Source: Sporocytophaga myxococcoides DSM 11118 (lineage in GTDB: Bacteria > Bacteroidota > Bacteroidia > Cytophagales > Cytophagaceae). Taken from it: a stretch of DNA of 64,000 nucleotides. The translations under genes and the position numbers were made by a program. The notes below the pieces were generated by a model, which was not told the DNA's origin, searched no databases, and saw nothing but the letters and a program-made list of their open reading frames with translations. Of this stretch, positions 27,519-36,647 are shown one piece after another. Where the stretch lies: positions 496,001-560,000 of the forward strand of contig NZ_AUFX01000005.1 of NCBI RefSeq assembly GCF_000426725.1, given 5' to 3'. Within the stretch, counting starts at the first letter, position 1, and each line of letters opens with the position of its first letter.

Positions 27519-28947
27519 CCTCCTCTTCTTTATTCCATTGATTGATTTTTGCAAGAATGGTAATGGAAACGAGGAAGAATGTACCTACCTTATCGCTTTC
27601 TGTAAAATCTGAAAACATCATGCAAATTACAATGGAAGTAAATGCCAGATAAAATCCGGCAGTCAGGTATTTTATTTCAGGATCAGAAGTTTCGTGGTAA
27701 ATTTTACTCCCTCTGATAAATACCATGATTACAAGAGTAGCAAAAAGTAGAAATCCAACTAATCCTTGTTCTGTGAGAAATAAAAGGAAATTATTATGTG
27801 TAGTTGATTGTTCCGGGTTGTCACTTACATAAGTTCTGAATCTATCAATGGCAAATTTTTTATATTCAGGATAAAATGTACCAGGACCGGAGCCCATCAC
27901 AGGTTTTTCTTTTACCATATTTGCACCTGCAACCCACCTGTATACTCTTTCCATACCTGAAACATCTTTCATTGAATAAGTTGCCGCAAGATGTCCTTCA
28001 ATGTCTCCTTCATGAAATATCGTCGTTGTGTAATCGGAGGCAAAATCTAAGTAATGATCATTGGTAAATAAATAAGTTACTGAGCTGATGACTAAAATTA
28101 CTGCCATGCTAATCACCAATGTTACTTTCTTGTAATTCAATAACTGATAAAAAATAATGCAAATAATCAATGCCAGCCAGGAACCTCTTGTATATGAAGT
28201 GATAAGAGCGAATAAGAACAGTAATAAAATGAATTTGAGATAAAAGGATTGTTTTCCAGAAGTCTTTTTGGTTGTTTTAAGCAAAAACCAGGTGAGAGGT
28301 ATTCCAATACCTATTACAGTTGCATAATAAACGTGATTTACAAAAATGATGGAGGATAGGTGGTTAATATTTTCAAACGAGAAACCATCTGCTGCATGTA
28401 AAATAATAGTGAATAAAACACCAATAAATAAACCTCCAGTATATGCAAATATGAATTTTTTTAGATCATTTTTCGATCTGATGATTGAAAAAGTTAGAAA
28501 CAAAAAGACCAGATAATAAACTGTTTTGGCTATGATGTATTTTATTGTTTTTAATTTGTCAATGGTAAAGAGATATTCAAATACTGCCCAGAAATAAAGG
28601 AGCAAAAGAATCATTATCATTGGATCTTTAAGTAATCCCAAATCGTAATTTTTTTGAAACAGAAGAGTAATAATGTAGATGAATGCAAGTACAAGTATTA
28701 AGCCTTCCGATGGAAGGCTTAAATTACTATTTCCAATAATGGGGAATTCCTTAGATAAAGGGAGGCAGAATATTAATAAATAGTATATTAACTTATAATC
28801 AAAAAAGCAGTAAAGCCCCAAAGCACATAGTACTGGAATTAACAAGACTACGGTAGTTTCAAAATAAATTGCTGCTATTCCACTCAGTATTACTAAGATT
28901 GAGAATGAAATCAGAAGAGGCTTTGCTAATGTAGGTAATGACTTCAA
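27505..28947 (-). CDS. O-antigen ligase-like membrane protein
   Basis: A 480-residue protein with about 11 transmembrane helices. The long extracytoplasmic loop (about residues 330-385) carries MERVYRWVAGANMVKEKPVMGSGPGTFYPEYKKFA and EQSTTHNNFLLFLTEQGLVGFLLF. The H-N-x-x-L motif together with the G-x-G-x-G-T-F-Y segment is typical of the Wzy/WaaL family (PF04932). It would either join O-antigen to lipid A core or polymerise repeat units of an exopolysaccharide. It overlaps the convergent phosphatase gene by 14 bases and follows the Wzz-like gene in the same direction. Confidence 0.88.
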   Translation of the reverse strand: MKSLPTLAKPLLISFSILVILSGIAAIYFETTVVLLIPVLCALGLYCFFDYKLIYYLLIFCLPLSKEFPIIGNSNLSLPSEGLILVLAFIYIITLLFQKNYDLGLLKDPMIMILLLLYFWAVFEYLFTIDKLKTIKYIIAKTVYYLVFLFLTFSIIRSKNDLKKFIFAYTGGLFIGVLFTIILHAADGFSFENINHLSSIIFVNHVYYATVIGIGIPLTWFLLKTTKKTSGKQSFYLKFILLLFLFALITSYTRGSWLALIICIIFYQLLNYKKVTLVISMAVILVISSVTYLFTNDHYLDFASDYTTTIFHEGDIEGHLAATYSMKDVSGMERVYRWVAGANMVKEKPVMGSGPGTFYPEYKKFAIDRFRTYVSDNPEQSTTHNNFLLFLTEQGLVGFLLFATLVIMVFIRGSKIYHETSDPEIKYLTAGFYLAFTSIVICMMFSDFTESDKVGTFFLVSITILAKINQWNKEEEVKSL

Positions 28948-28952
28948 TTGAA

Positions 28953-29813
28953 TTAACCTTCTCTTTTTGAAAATGATTCAGCGATTGATATAATAATGAA
29001 TATTATTATCATAGAGCTCATGACTCCTACTAGAATAACAATAGATTTTAATGGTTTTGCCTTATCTAGAGCCGGTTTAGCGGGTTCAAGAATATAAAGA
29101 GTTTCAATTTTTTCATCCAAAACCTTTAATTCTTGTTGTACATCCGAAAGTTTGGTGTAGTTGTATATATATTCATTTGCAAGAAAGTCAGTATTGAATG
29201 CTGTATAATTTTGGTTTGGTTTAAGATTCTCAATTAATTTTTGAATATCTTTTACTTTTTCCTCCTGACTTTTTAAATAACCTCTCAGAATTTGGTTATT
29301 TATGATAGAAATAGGCTCCCTGTTCTTTTTATCTATGAACTTGATTATTTCATTTGCCATGTCAGCTGCTATTTTCGCATCTTTATCAAATACAATCACT
29401 TCCAATCCTCCTGCTAAAGGAGTTTTTTTGATTGTAACCTGACTCATAAATTCGTCAAATACTCTTTTTTCAGCTTTAGCTTCAGATTTCTTGATATTGT
29501 ATCTCTGATATAAATTAAACTTTTCAATCATGTAAAAAGCTAATTCTCTGGATTCTCCAACAGCAAGTATTCTTTCAACTTCTTGTTCTCCTGCATATAT
29601 TCCAAATCCAGGATTTTTGACCAGGGCAAATCTTGGGTCATAAGAGCGTGGATCAAATGGATAAAAAATTACGACAGATTTATAATAGACAGGTAGCAAA
29701 AAAGCTACTATAGTGCTAAGTATCAAACTAAAAAGAAAGGAGCCTATAATCAGTTTTTTCCACTTTCTTATAACATCCCAAAAGCTCAATAAATTAAAAT
29801 TATTCTCTTTCAT
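28953..29813 (-). CDS. Wzz-like polysaccharide chain-length/co-polymerase protein
   Basis: A 286-residue protein with TM helices near both ends: KLIIGSFLFSLILSTIVAFLLP (about 17-38) and SIVILVGVMSSMIIIFIIISI (about 257-277). A periplasmic, helix-rich middle includes the coiled-coil-like stretch RGYLKSQEEKVKDIQKLIENL. The N-terminal NLLSFWDVIRKWKKLIIGSF is a typical Wzz start, and a Pro-rich segment (EPAKPALDKAKPLKS) precedes TM2. It would set the chain length of polysaccharide made with the adjacent ligase/polymerase and flippase. No tyrosine-kinase domain is fused. Confidence 0.85.
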   Translation of the reverse strand: MKENNFNLLSFWDVIRKWKKLIIGSFLFSLILSTIVAFLLPVYYKSVVIFYPFDPRSYDPRFALVKNPGFGIYAGEQEVERILAVGESRELAFYMIEKFNLYQRYNIKKSEAKAEKRVFDEFMSQVTIKKTPLAGGLEVIVFDKDAKIAADMANEIIKFIDKKNREPISIINNQILRGYLKSQEEKVKDIQKLIENLKPNQNYTAFNTDFLANEYIYNYTKLSDVQQELKVLDEKIETLYILEPAKPALDKAKPLKSIVILVGVMSSMIIIFIIISIAESFSKREG

Positions 29814-29956
29814 TAACTCAATTTTAAAAATATTAAAGTTTAAAATTATATAATTTTGATAAAATTGTTACGATTTATTTAGTTTTAAGTGGGAAAAATT
29901 TAACGATTATCAGTAAAGTATTTAAAAACATCGGCCTTTCGGTTTTTCTGAATATC

Positions 29957-31318
29957 ATGATCAAACCGATTTGGATAATTTTGGAAAATCTGGTTCAAAA
30001 TAAAATAGGCCACGAGGAATATGGTTTGTATTCTGCACTCTTTTCTTTCGGATTTATATTTTTGATTTTAACAGATTTTGGGATTAATTATTATGTGACC
30101 AAGTCAATTGCTCGAAATTCTTCTGAGACGATGTCGCTATTTTCTCAGGTCACTTTGTTTAAAATTATTCTCACTATGTTATTCCCGATTGCATGTACAT
30201 TTCTTGGGTATTTATGGGGGTATAAAAGTGAACAACTGATCTTTCTTTTTTTTCTGTCACTCACAAATTCTTTGTTGCAATTGATCCTTTATGGAAAAGC
30301 AATTCTACAGGGGAAGCAGGAGTTTTATCTCGATAGTTATCTGGGAATTTTGGATAAGTTATTGTTAGCCTTATTTACTTTTTTGCTGATTATTTTTTCG
30401 AAAATCTCATTGGAAAGTTTTATTGCTGCCAGATTACTATCTGCTGTATTAACTGTGGGAATGGGATATTATTTTCTGAAAAAAGTTATTGGCCTCATGC
30501 ATCTGACTTTTAGTTGGATAAAAATTAAGGATATAATTGTCAGTAGCCTGCCGTTTGCCTCAATGGCAGTATTGTATTCCGTCAATGATAAAATTGATCA
30601 GGTTCTTTTGGAACGCCTGCTGGGGAAGACTTCTACAGGATTATACGCAGCTGCATATAGATGGCTGGATGCAACTATGATGTATATCTGGATTATTATG
30701 CCAATATTTTTTGCAAGATTCCCATTTTATAAAGAAGATAATCAGCAGGTGCAAAAATTATTTAATGCTGCCCAGTTGATTGCAGCGATTCCGGTTATTT
30801 TAGCAGCTTCATTTGTTTTCTTTTACCCTGAAGTTTTGGTGTATTTCCTGAATAACAGTTCTGAGTCTGAATTGAAGGTGATTAAAGAGTTGTTAAGAAT
30901 TCTGTTTCTATCCTTATTGCTAAATGGCTTTTTTAATATTTATTCAACATATTTGAATGCTATGGGATATGTGAAAATTGTCAATATCTCTATTATCACC
31001 AGTGTAGTTTTGAATATTCTGCTTAATTTTATGATAGTACCCACTTATGGGGTCATTGCTTCAGCCTGGATTACGGTAATATCAACATTCATATTATGTG
31101 TATTTGCGTTTATCTTTACAGGTACAAATACTGCTATTAGTGTTCCATGGAAACTCCTGTTTAAACTGTCTATACTTTTGATTCTTTTGATGGTTTTGTT
31201 TGCCGTATGCAGGTACTATGATCTGAATTGGGTTTTAGCAGGTATTTTGTCCGTTATATTAACAGTTTTATATTCTTTAGTCTGTGGGTTCAAACATACC
31301 ATGCTGGAGTATAAGTAG
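29957..31318 (+). CDS. Polysaccharide flippase (Wzx/MATE-like oligosaccharide exporter)
   Basis: A 453-residue protein with about 12 to 14 transmembrane helices. It matches the polysaccharide-export MOP family: FGINYYVTKSIARN, LPFASMAVLYSVNDKIDQVLLERLLG (about 190-220), TGLYAAAYRWLDA and NIVLNFMIVPTYG-like VVLNILLNFMIVPTYGVIASAWITV. The annotated ATG at 29957 lies inside what looks like the first helix. The same frame is open upstream and encodes a plausible N-terminus (IISKVFKNIGLSVFLNI), so the true start may be a non-ATG codon (ATT near 29906). It is divergent from the Wzz-like gene and starts the plus-strand polysaccharide row. Confidence 0.85.
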   Translation: MIKPIWIILENLVQNKIGHEEYGLYSALFSFGFIFLILTDFGINYYVTKSIARNSSETMSLFSQVTLFKIILTMLFPIACTFLGYLWGYKSEQLIFLFFLSLTNSLLQLILYGKAILQGKQEFYLDSYLGILDKLLLALFTFLLIIFSKISLESFIAARLLSAVLTVGMGYYFLKKVIGLMHLTFSWIKIKDIIVSSLPFASMAVLYSVNDKIDQVLLERLLGKTSTGLYAAAYRWLDATMMYIWIIMPIFFARFPFYKEDNQQVQKLFNAAQLIAAIPVILAASFVFFYPEVLVYFLNNSSESELKVIKELLRILFLSLLLNGFFNIYSTYLNAMGYVKIVNISIITSVVLNILLNFMIVPTYGVIASAWITVISTFILCVFAFIFTGTNTAISVPWKLLFKLSILLILLMVLFAVCRYYDLNWVLAGILSVILTVLYSLVCGFKHTMLEYK

Positions 31319-31333
31319 AAAGGAATTATAAAC

Positions 31334-32461
31334 TTGAAAATAGCCGTAAATACAAGATTTCTCTTAAAAGATAAACTTGAGGGAATCGGTACATTCACAT
31401 TTGAAGTTTTACAAAGGATGGTAAAGAATCATCCTGAACATGAATTTATATTCTTGTTTGACCGACCATTTCATAAGCAATTTATATTTGCAGATAATAT
31501 AAAACCTATTCAGCTTTTTCCTCCCGCCAGACACCCATTCCTCTGGTTTTGGTGGTTTGAACTGGCAGTGCCTAAAGCTTTAAAAGAAGAAAAATGTGAT
31601 CTGTTTATTTCTACAGATGGCTTTAATTCTTTGAGTTCTCAAACTCCCTCCCTGATTGTAATTCATGATCTTGCTTATGAGCATACAAGAGGAGGTCTGG
31701 GCTATCTGATCTATAAATACCTTAAGTGGTTTGGTCCAAGGTATGCACGAAAAGCTTCCAGAATTATTTCTGTTTCGGAATTTTCTAAACAGGATATTTC
31801 TAAATTATATAAGATTGATCCTGATAAAATAGATGTTGTTGGGAATGCTGCTGATGGTAAAGGTTTTCAGCCTATTGCCCTTTCAAAACAGGAGGAGTGT
31901 AGAAAAACATATAGTAAAGGAAAGCCTTATTTTATTTTTGTTGGAGCTCTGCACCCAAGAAAAAATATTATAAATCTACTTAAAGCTTTTGCTGAATTCA
32001 AATCTAAAACTCCAAATGATACCAAGCTTATGATTGTTGGCCGGAGAGGTTGGAGTACCAAGGAAATATTTGAAACATTAGAGAGTAATCCTTTTAAAGA
32101 TGATATTATATTCACAGGTAGAGTAAGTAATGAAGAATACCGCCATCTCTTGGGAGCTGCATTGGCACTCACTTATGTTCCTTTTATTGAAGGTTTTGGT
32201 ATTCCAATTTTAGAAGCTCAAAAATGTGATTGCCCTGTTATTACTTCAAATGTAACAAGCATGCCTGAGGTAGCTGGTGATTCAGCAATACTTGTGGACC
32301 CATATTCTGTTAGTTCAATTGCTGAAGGATTATCTCAAATGACTTTCGATCAGGAAAAGCGACAAAAGCTCATAGAGAAAGGAAGAGCGAATTGTGAAAG
32401 ATATAGTTGGGATACTTCAGCAGAATTGTTCTGGAAGTCTGTAGAAAAATGCTTAGCTTAA
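31334..32461 (+). CDS. Family 4 glycosyltransferase
   Basis: A 375-residue GT-B enzyme starting with TTG at 31334 (reads MKIAVNTRFLL). The C-terminal Rossmann domain shows GALHPRKNIINLLKAF (about 203-218) and the E-x7-E pattern in PFIEGFGIPILEAQKCDCPVIT (about 283-304), followed by SNVTSMPEVAGDSAILVDP. The N-terminal acceptor domain has LEGIGTFTFEVLQRM and SLIVIHDLAYEHTRGG. The sugar is unknown. It lies 15 bases after the flippase and 4 bases before the deacetylase, in one presumed operon. Confidence 0.92.
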   Translation: MKIAVNTRFLLKDKLEGIGTFTFEVLQRMVKNHPEHEFIFLFDRPFHKQFIFADNIKPIQLFPPARHPFLWFWWFELAVPKALKEEKCDLFISTDGFNSLSSQTPSLIVIHDLAYEHTRGGLGYLIYKYLKWFGPRYARKASRIISVSEFSKQDISKLYKIDPDKIDVVGNAADGKGFQPIALSKQEECRKTYSKGKPYFIFVGALHPRKNIINLLKAFAEFKSKTPNDTKLMIVGRRGWSTKEIFETLESNPFKDDIIFTGRVSNEEYRHLLGAALALTYVPFIEGFGIPILEAQKCDCPVITSNVTSMPEVAGDSAILVDPYSVSSIAEGLSQMTFDQEKRQKLIEKGRANCERYSWDTSAELFWKSVEKCLA

Positions 32462-32465
32462 ACTT

Positions 32466-33113
32466 ATGTATTTCAATAACTACACTTGGGTATTTCAGCT
32501 ATTGTATCCATCCTTGGTCTGGAAGAAAAAAGTAAACGGGAACGAGCTCTTCCTGACCTTCGATGACGGCCCTGTGCCAGATGCTACAGAATTTGTACTT
32601 GATGAATTAGACAAATGGAAAGTTAAGGCTACTTTTTTTTGTGTAGGTGATAATGTTAGAAAATATCCTCATTTGTTGAGGGAAATTATTAATAGGGGAC
32701 ACATAGCCGGCAATCATACTTTTAATCATCTTAATGGATGGAAAAATGAGAATGAAAAATATTTTAACAATATATCAAGCTGCCAGGCTGTAATTGATGA
32801 GATTAAAAGTGAAGTGGGAATATATCAGGACTCCGCTAAAAAGTTATTCAGACCTCCTTATGGAAAGATAAAAAGTTCTCAGGCTAAAGAACTTCAAAAG
32901 TCTTACGAAATAATCATGTGGAACGTACTTACTGGTGATTATGATCAAAATCTGAAAGAAGAAGAATGTCTTGCAAAATCGATCAAGTACTCAGTTCCAG
33001 GATCAATTGTGATATTTCATGATAGTATAAAAGCAAGTAAGAATATGAAATATGTACTTCCTCGATACCTGGAATATTTTTTATCAAAAGGTTTCGAATT
33101 TAAAACTTTATGA
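32466..33113 (+). CDS. Polysaccharide deacetylase (NodB family)
   Basis: A 215-residue carbohydrate esterase 4 protein. Motif 1 is FLTFDDGPVPDATEF (D-D metal/base pair, about 29-43), motif 2 is GHIAGNHTFNHL (H-x-x-x-H metal ligands, about 76-87), motif 3 is RPPYGKIK and motif 5 is SIVIFHDS. No signal peptide is evident, so it may act on cytoplasmic lipid-linked intermediates or be anchored through its N-terminus. It would remove N-acetyl groups from an exopolysaccharide or envelope sugar. Its stop overlaps the following GT2 start by 4 bases. Confidence 0.92.
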   Translation: MYFNNYTWVFQLLYPSLVWKKKVNGNELFLTFDDGPVPDATEFVLDELDKWKVKATFFCVGDNVRKYPHLLREIINRGHIAGNHTFNHLNGWKNENEKYFNNISSCQAVIDEIKSEVGIYQDSAKKLFRPPYGKIKSSQAKELQKSYEIIMWNVLTGDYDQNLKEEECLAKSIKYSVPGSIVIFHDSIKASKNMKYVLPRYLEYFLSKGFEFKTL

Positions 33114-34216
33114 AAATCCTCTTAGCTATTCTGCTGGTTTACTTCCTTGTTTACTTCATATATATCCTTTTTCTTTTTATTTTTTTTGAAAGGTTAAAAC
33201 CATACATTTCAAATCCATCATTAACATACAAACCTCTGGTGTCCGTGTTAATTGCGGCACGTAATGAGGAAGATAATATCGGTGAATGCCTGAATTCATT
33301 GGCCTCGGTGAATTATCCTGAAGATAAGTTGGAAGTGCTGATCGGCAATGATAGATCTGAAGACAACACCAGGCTTATTGTTCTTGAATTTATAAAGGCT
33401 CACCAAAATTTTAAGTTATTAGATATTACAGAAAATGTTGGTCTGGCTAGAGGTAAGGCCAATGTGCTTGCCCAGCTTGCCAGAAAAGCGAATGGGGAAT
33501 TTCTTTTTATAACAGATGCTGATATTTCAGTGCCGGAAAACTGGATTTCTGAAATGCTCGGAAATTATAAAAAAACATCAGGTACAGTCTCTGGAGTTAC
33601 GATGATTAAAGGAGATTCTTTATTTACAAAACTTCAAAGTATGGAATGGATGCATGCATTTGGAATGGTTAAAGCAGTATCAGATCAAAACATCCCGGTT
33701 TCTGCTGTTGGTAATAATATGATGATTCCCCGCAAAGTCTATGAAGAAACAGGTGGATATGAAAATATTCCATTTTCAGTTACGGAAGATTTTGAGCTTT
33801 TCAAGGCTACTCTGGACCTTGGTTATGATTATCAGCAACTCATGGGCCCGGGAGTACTGGCCTTTTCAAAACCTCTTGATAGTTTAAAAAGGTTGTTAAA
33901 TCAAAGGCGTAGGTGGATGCAGGGTGCTGTAAAAATACCTGTTGTGCTTTCCACGCTGCTTTTAATGCAATCATTATTTTTTCCTGTTATTCTATTCACA
34001 TTGTTTGTTATGCCAAACCTTGCAATTCTGGTTTGGTCAGTCAAGTTATTATTGCAATATTCATTTATAAACAGAGTGTATAAAAAGATTGATTATAAAT
34101 TTCCTTTGTGGAAGTATATTTTCATTTATGAATTTTATACAGGATTTGTTTCTTTATTAACTTTACTATATTACCTGAAGCCCGGTAAAATCGAGTGGAA
34201 GGGCAGAAGATTTTAA
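33110..34216 (+). CDS. Membrane-bound family 2 glycosyltransferase
   Basis: A 368-residue GT2 protein with an N-terminal anchor (ILLAILLVYFLVYFIYILFLFIFF) and C-terminal helices (LLLMQSLFFPVILFTLFVMP). The catalytic domain has SVLIAARNEEDNIGECLNSL, VLIGNDRSEDNT, FITDADISVP (D-x-D) and LLNQRRRWMQGAVKIP (Q-x-x-R-W). It is a paralogue-like counterpart of the GT2 gene at 23664, with the same layout. It overlaps the deacetylase gene by 4 bases and ends 3 bases before tatD. Confidence 0.9.
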   Translation: MKILLAILLVYFLVYFIYILFLFIFFERLKPYISNPSLTYKPLVSVLIAARNEEDNIGECLNSLASVNYPEDKLEVLIGNDRSEDNTRLIVLEFIKAHQNFKLLDITENVGLARGKANVLAQLARKANGEFLFITDADISVPENWISEMLGNYKKTSGTVSGVTMIKGDSLFTKLQSMEWMHAFGMVKAVSDQNIPVSAVGNNMMIPRKVYEETGGYENIPFSVTEDFELFKATLDLGYDYQQLMGPGVLAFSKPLDSLKRLLNQRRRWMQGAVKIPVVLSTLLLMQSLFFPVILFTLFVMPNLAILVWSVKLLLQYSFINRVYKKIDYKFPLWKYIFIYEFYTGFVSLLTLLYYLKPGKIEWKGRRF

Positions 34217-34219
34217 TTT

Positions 34220-34996
34220 ATGGATTTTAAATATATCGATACGCATGCGCATATATATGCTGAAGAGTTTGAAAAAGATACAACAGATGTGCTTGAAAAT
34301 GCAAGATCATCTGGTCTGAAAAAACTCTTTATGCCTAACGTGGATTTGCAAAGCATAGACAGAATGCTTGAAATGGAACACCGGTATCCGGATCTTTGTG
34401 TTCCCATGATGGGTTTGCATCCATGCTATGTAAAGAAAGATTTTGAAAAAGATCTGTATGAAATAGAAGCCTGGCTGAACAGAAGAAAATTTGCTGCAAT
34501 AGGCGAGATAGGTATAGATCTATATTGGGACACTACTCATAAGGACTGGCAGGAGGAAGCCTTTGCTATTCAGGTTCAGCTGGCTGCTAAGCATAATTTA
34601 CCTATTGCGATTCATTGCCGAAATTCTTACAGAGAAACGATGGATCTTTTATTGAAGGTTAAATCGGATAACCAGACAGGGGTGTTTCATTGTTTTACCG
34701 GTGATCAAAAAGATATAGATGAGATAAAGGAAATCGGATTTTACATCGGAATAGGTGGGGTCATTACCTTTAAAAATAGTGGTCTTGACAAGGTTTTAGA
34801 AACAGCAGATCTTTCGAATGTGGTTCTTGAAACGGATGCCCCATATCTGGCACCTGTCCCATACAGAGGAAAAAGAAATGAACCGGGATACATTCCTTTA
34901 GTGATAAAGAAGCTGGCGGAAGTGAAGAGGTGCTCAGAGGAAGAAGTAGCCAAAATTACTTTGGAGAATGCAGAAAAACTTTTCGACAATGTTTAG
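34220..34996 (+). CDS. TatD family metal-dependent DNase/hydrolase
   Basis: A 258-residue TIM-barrel amidohydrolase-like protein. Metal ligands appear in YIDTHAHIYAEEF (H-x-H, residues 8-10), AIGEIGIDLYW (Glu), IAIHCRNSY (His), GVFHCFTGD (His) and VVLETDAPYLAP (Asp). Length and motifs agree with TatD/YcfH proteins, which show DNase activity in DNA repair or turnover. The end overlaps the asparaginase gene start by up to 29 bases. Confidence 0.93.
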   Translation: MDFKYIDTHAHIYAEEFEKDTTDVLENARSSGLKKLFMPNVDLQSIDRMLEMEHRYPDLCVPMMGLHPCYVKKDFEKDLYEIEAWLNRRKFAAIGEIGIDLYWDTTHKDWQEEAFAIQVQLAAKHNLPIAIHCRNSYRETMDLLLKVKSDNQTGVFHCFTGDQKDIDEIKEIGFYIGIGGVITFKNSGLDKVLETADLSNVVLETDAPYLAPVPYRGKRNEPGYIPLVIKKLAEVKRCSEEEVAKITLENAEKLFDNV

Positions 34997-36047
34997 TGAT
35001 AAGATTAATCTGCATATCAGCCCGGAAGCTAAGGGGCGATTGCTTATAATATACACAGGAGGTACCATGGGAATGCATTATGATCCTATGGTCAAATCCT
35101 TAGTACCTTTTAATTTTTCTGACATCATTTCCACATTACCAGAGCTAGGCAGGTTCGATCTGACACTTGAATTTATATCTTTTCTTAAGCCGATTGATTC
35201 AAGTAATATGAAGCCATTGCATTGGATTTCGCTTGCAGAGCTAATTAATGAGCAATACCTGGAATATGATGGCTTTGTAATTTTGCATGGAACTGATACT
35301 ATGGCTTATACCGCTTCAGCCTTAAGTTTCATGATGGAAAACCTAAGTAAGCCGGTTATCTTTACTGGTGCGCAACTCCCTTTATCTGAGGTCAGGTCGG
35401 ATGCACGAGAAAATCTTGTGACAGCCATTGAGATAGCAGCAGCAAGAAAAAATGGTAAACCAGTTGTCAAAGAGGTATGTATTTATTTCAACCATGCATT
35501 AATGCGTGGCAACCGGTCAAAGAAGCTTCAGAGCAGCCATTTTGATGCTTTTCTATCCGAAAATTATCCTAATCTTGCAGAGGCGGGGGTTTCAATAGAA
35601 TTTAACGAAAAAGTTTTGTATAGTCCTGCTGACAAGCCTTTTAAGATTTTTACAAAACTTGATTCCAACGTTCTTATAGTTAAGTTATTTCCGGGGATTA
35701 CCAAAGAAGTTGTTGAATGTATTTTTAATACTGAAGGTTTGAAAGGTATTGTTCTGGAAACTTTTGGGTCTGGGAATGCCCCTACTGATGGATGGCTTGA
35801 GGCGATTTTAAAAAAGGCATCTGATAGAGGTATTGTTATTTTAAATGTTAGTCAATGCATTGGCGGAACAGTTTTTCAGGGAAGGTATGACACTAGCAGG
35901 CATCTTGAAAAGTCAGGAGTGATAAGCGGTAAAAATATTACAACTGAAGCTGCCATAACTAAACTGATGTTTGTGCTTGCTAATAAGCCTTTTAGCGAAA
36001 ATGTCAAAGCATCTTTGGAAGAATCAATCCGAGGTGAGATGGATTAA
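34968..36047 (+). CDS. Type I L-asparaginase
   Basis: A 359-residue protein with both catalytic Thr segments: LLIIYTGGTMGM (first Thr, about 31) and FVILHGTDTMAYTASALSFMMENL (second Thr-Asp, about 104-107). Further blocks are PVIFTGAQLPLSEVRSDARENL and GIVLETFGSGNAP. The absence of a signal peptide supports a cytoplasmic type I enzyme converting asparagine to aspartate and ammonia. The longest frame starts within tatD (29-base overlap); the ATG at 34989 (MFSDKINLH) is an alternative that shortens the overlap to 8 bases. Confidence 0.9.
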   Translation: MQKNFSTMFSDKINLHISPEAKGRLLIIYTGGTMGMHYDPMVKSLVPFNFSDIISTLPELGRFDLTLEFISFLKPIDSSNMKPLHWISLAELINEQYLEYDGFVILHGTDTMAYTASALSFMMENLSKPVIFTGAQLPLSEVRSDARENLVTAIEIAAARKNGKPVVKEVCIYFNHALMRGNRSKKLQSSHFDAFLSENYPNLAEAGVSIEFNEKVLYSPADKPFKIFTKLDSNVLIVKLFPGITKEVVECIFNTEGLKGIVLETFGSGNAPTDGWLEAILKKASDRGIVILNVSQCIGGTVFQGRYDTSRHLEKSGVISGKNITTEAAITKLMFVLANKPFSENVKASLEESIRGEMD

Positions 36048-36148
36048 AAAGATGTGAGATTGATTTATTTTACCAATCCCTTTTGTGTTTTGATAAAATG
36101 TTGGTTTCTTTGCACTCTCATTTTCCAAAATTGAGAAAATCTTCCTAC

Positions 36149-36236
36149 AGAGAGGTGTCCGAGTGGTTGAAGGAGCACGCCTGGAAAGTGTGTATACCTC
36201 AAAAGGGTATCGAGGGTTCGAATCCCTTCCTCTCTG
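36149..36236 (+). tRNA. tRNA-Ser (GGA)
   Basis: A class II tRNA of 88 bases. Acceptor stem AGAGAGG pairs with CCTCTCT, the discriminator is G at 36236, the D-arm starts TGTCCGAG, and the anticodon loop CTGGAAA gives anticodon GGA (36183-36185). A long variable arm (ATACCTCAAAAGGGTAT) and T-loop TTCGAAT with stem GAGGG/CCCTT complete it. The 3' CCA is not encoded (GCAT follows), as is usual in Bacteroidota. It stands alone and is followed by its own terminator. Confidence 0.97.
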
Positions 36237-36248
36237 CATAATTTTAGA

Positions 36249-36280
36249 AAAGCTCTGATGTTCAGGGCTTTTTTGTTTTT
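36249..36280 (+). terminator. Terminator of tRNA-Ser
   Basis: A 10-base stem AAAGCTCTGA / TCAGGGCTTT with a 3-base loop and one G-U pair, followed by TTTTGTTTTTG. It lies 12 bases after the tRNA. Confidence 0.88.
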
Positions 36281-36647
36281 GTACCCTCCACACTGTATTC
36301 TTTATTTTGTCCAATAATTCACTTCGGGTTAGCCTTCATTTCATTTAGCAAAGTGTTAGCAATTGAATTCTTAAAACAGGATTTTAATGCCAATTTAATT
36401 CTTATTTAGGTATTTTATTACAATCTATTGTGGATTTGATACTTAATATATTTTAATTTTATTATTTAAATTTTTTATTTGAATAGGTATATATTTTGCA
36501 TTAGTGTGGTGTTTTGTATTGATATGTGAGTATTTTTGTTGAATTCGTCTATTTTTTTATTGAAATATTAATATGTGCTGGTTACTTAAATATTTTTTAC
36601 GTATTAAAGTGTATAATCTTTTGATTATTAACCAAAACATTCTTAAG
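36281..36647. other. AT-rich intergenic region upstream of the CHU_C-type secreted protein
   Basis: About 370 bases without a gene, very rich in A and T, with no RNA gene, repeat or convincing inverted repeat. It presumably carries the promoter of the secreted protein gene. An in-frame ATG at 36573 extends the open frame upstream but codes for no signal peptide-like sequence and is not favoured. Confidence 0.5.

Noticed and set aside
36024-36314. Open frame of 96 codons on the minus strand
   Set aside because: It runs antisense through tRNA-Ser and its terminator, so it is not a gene.
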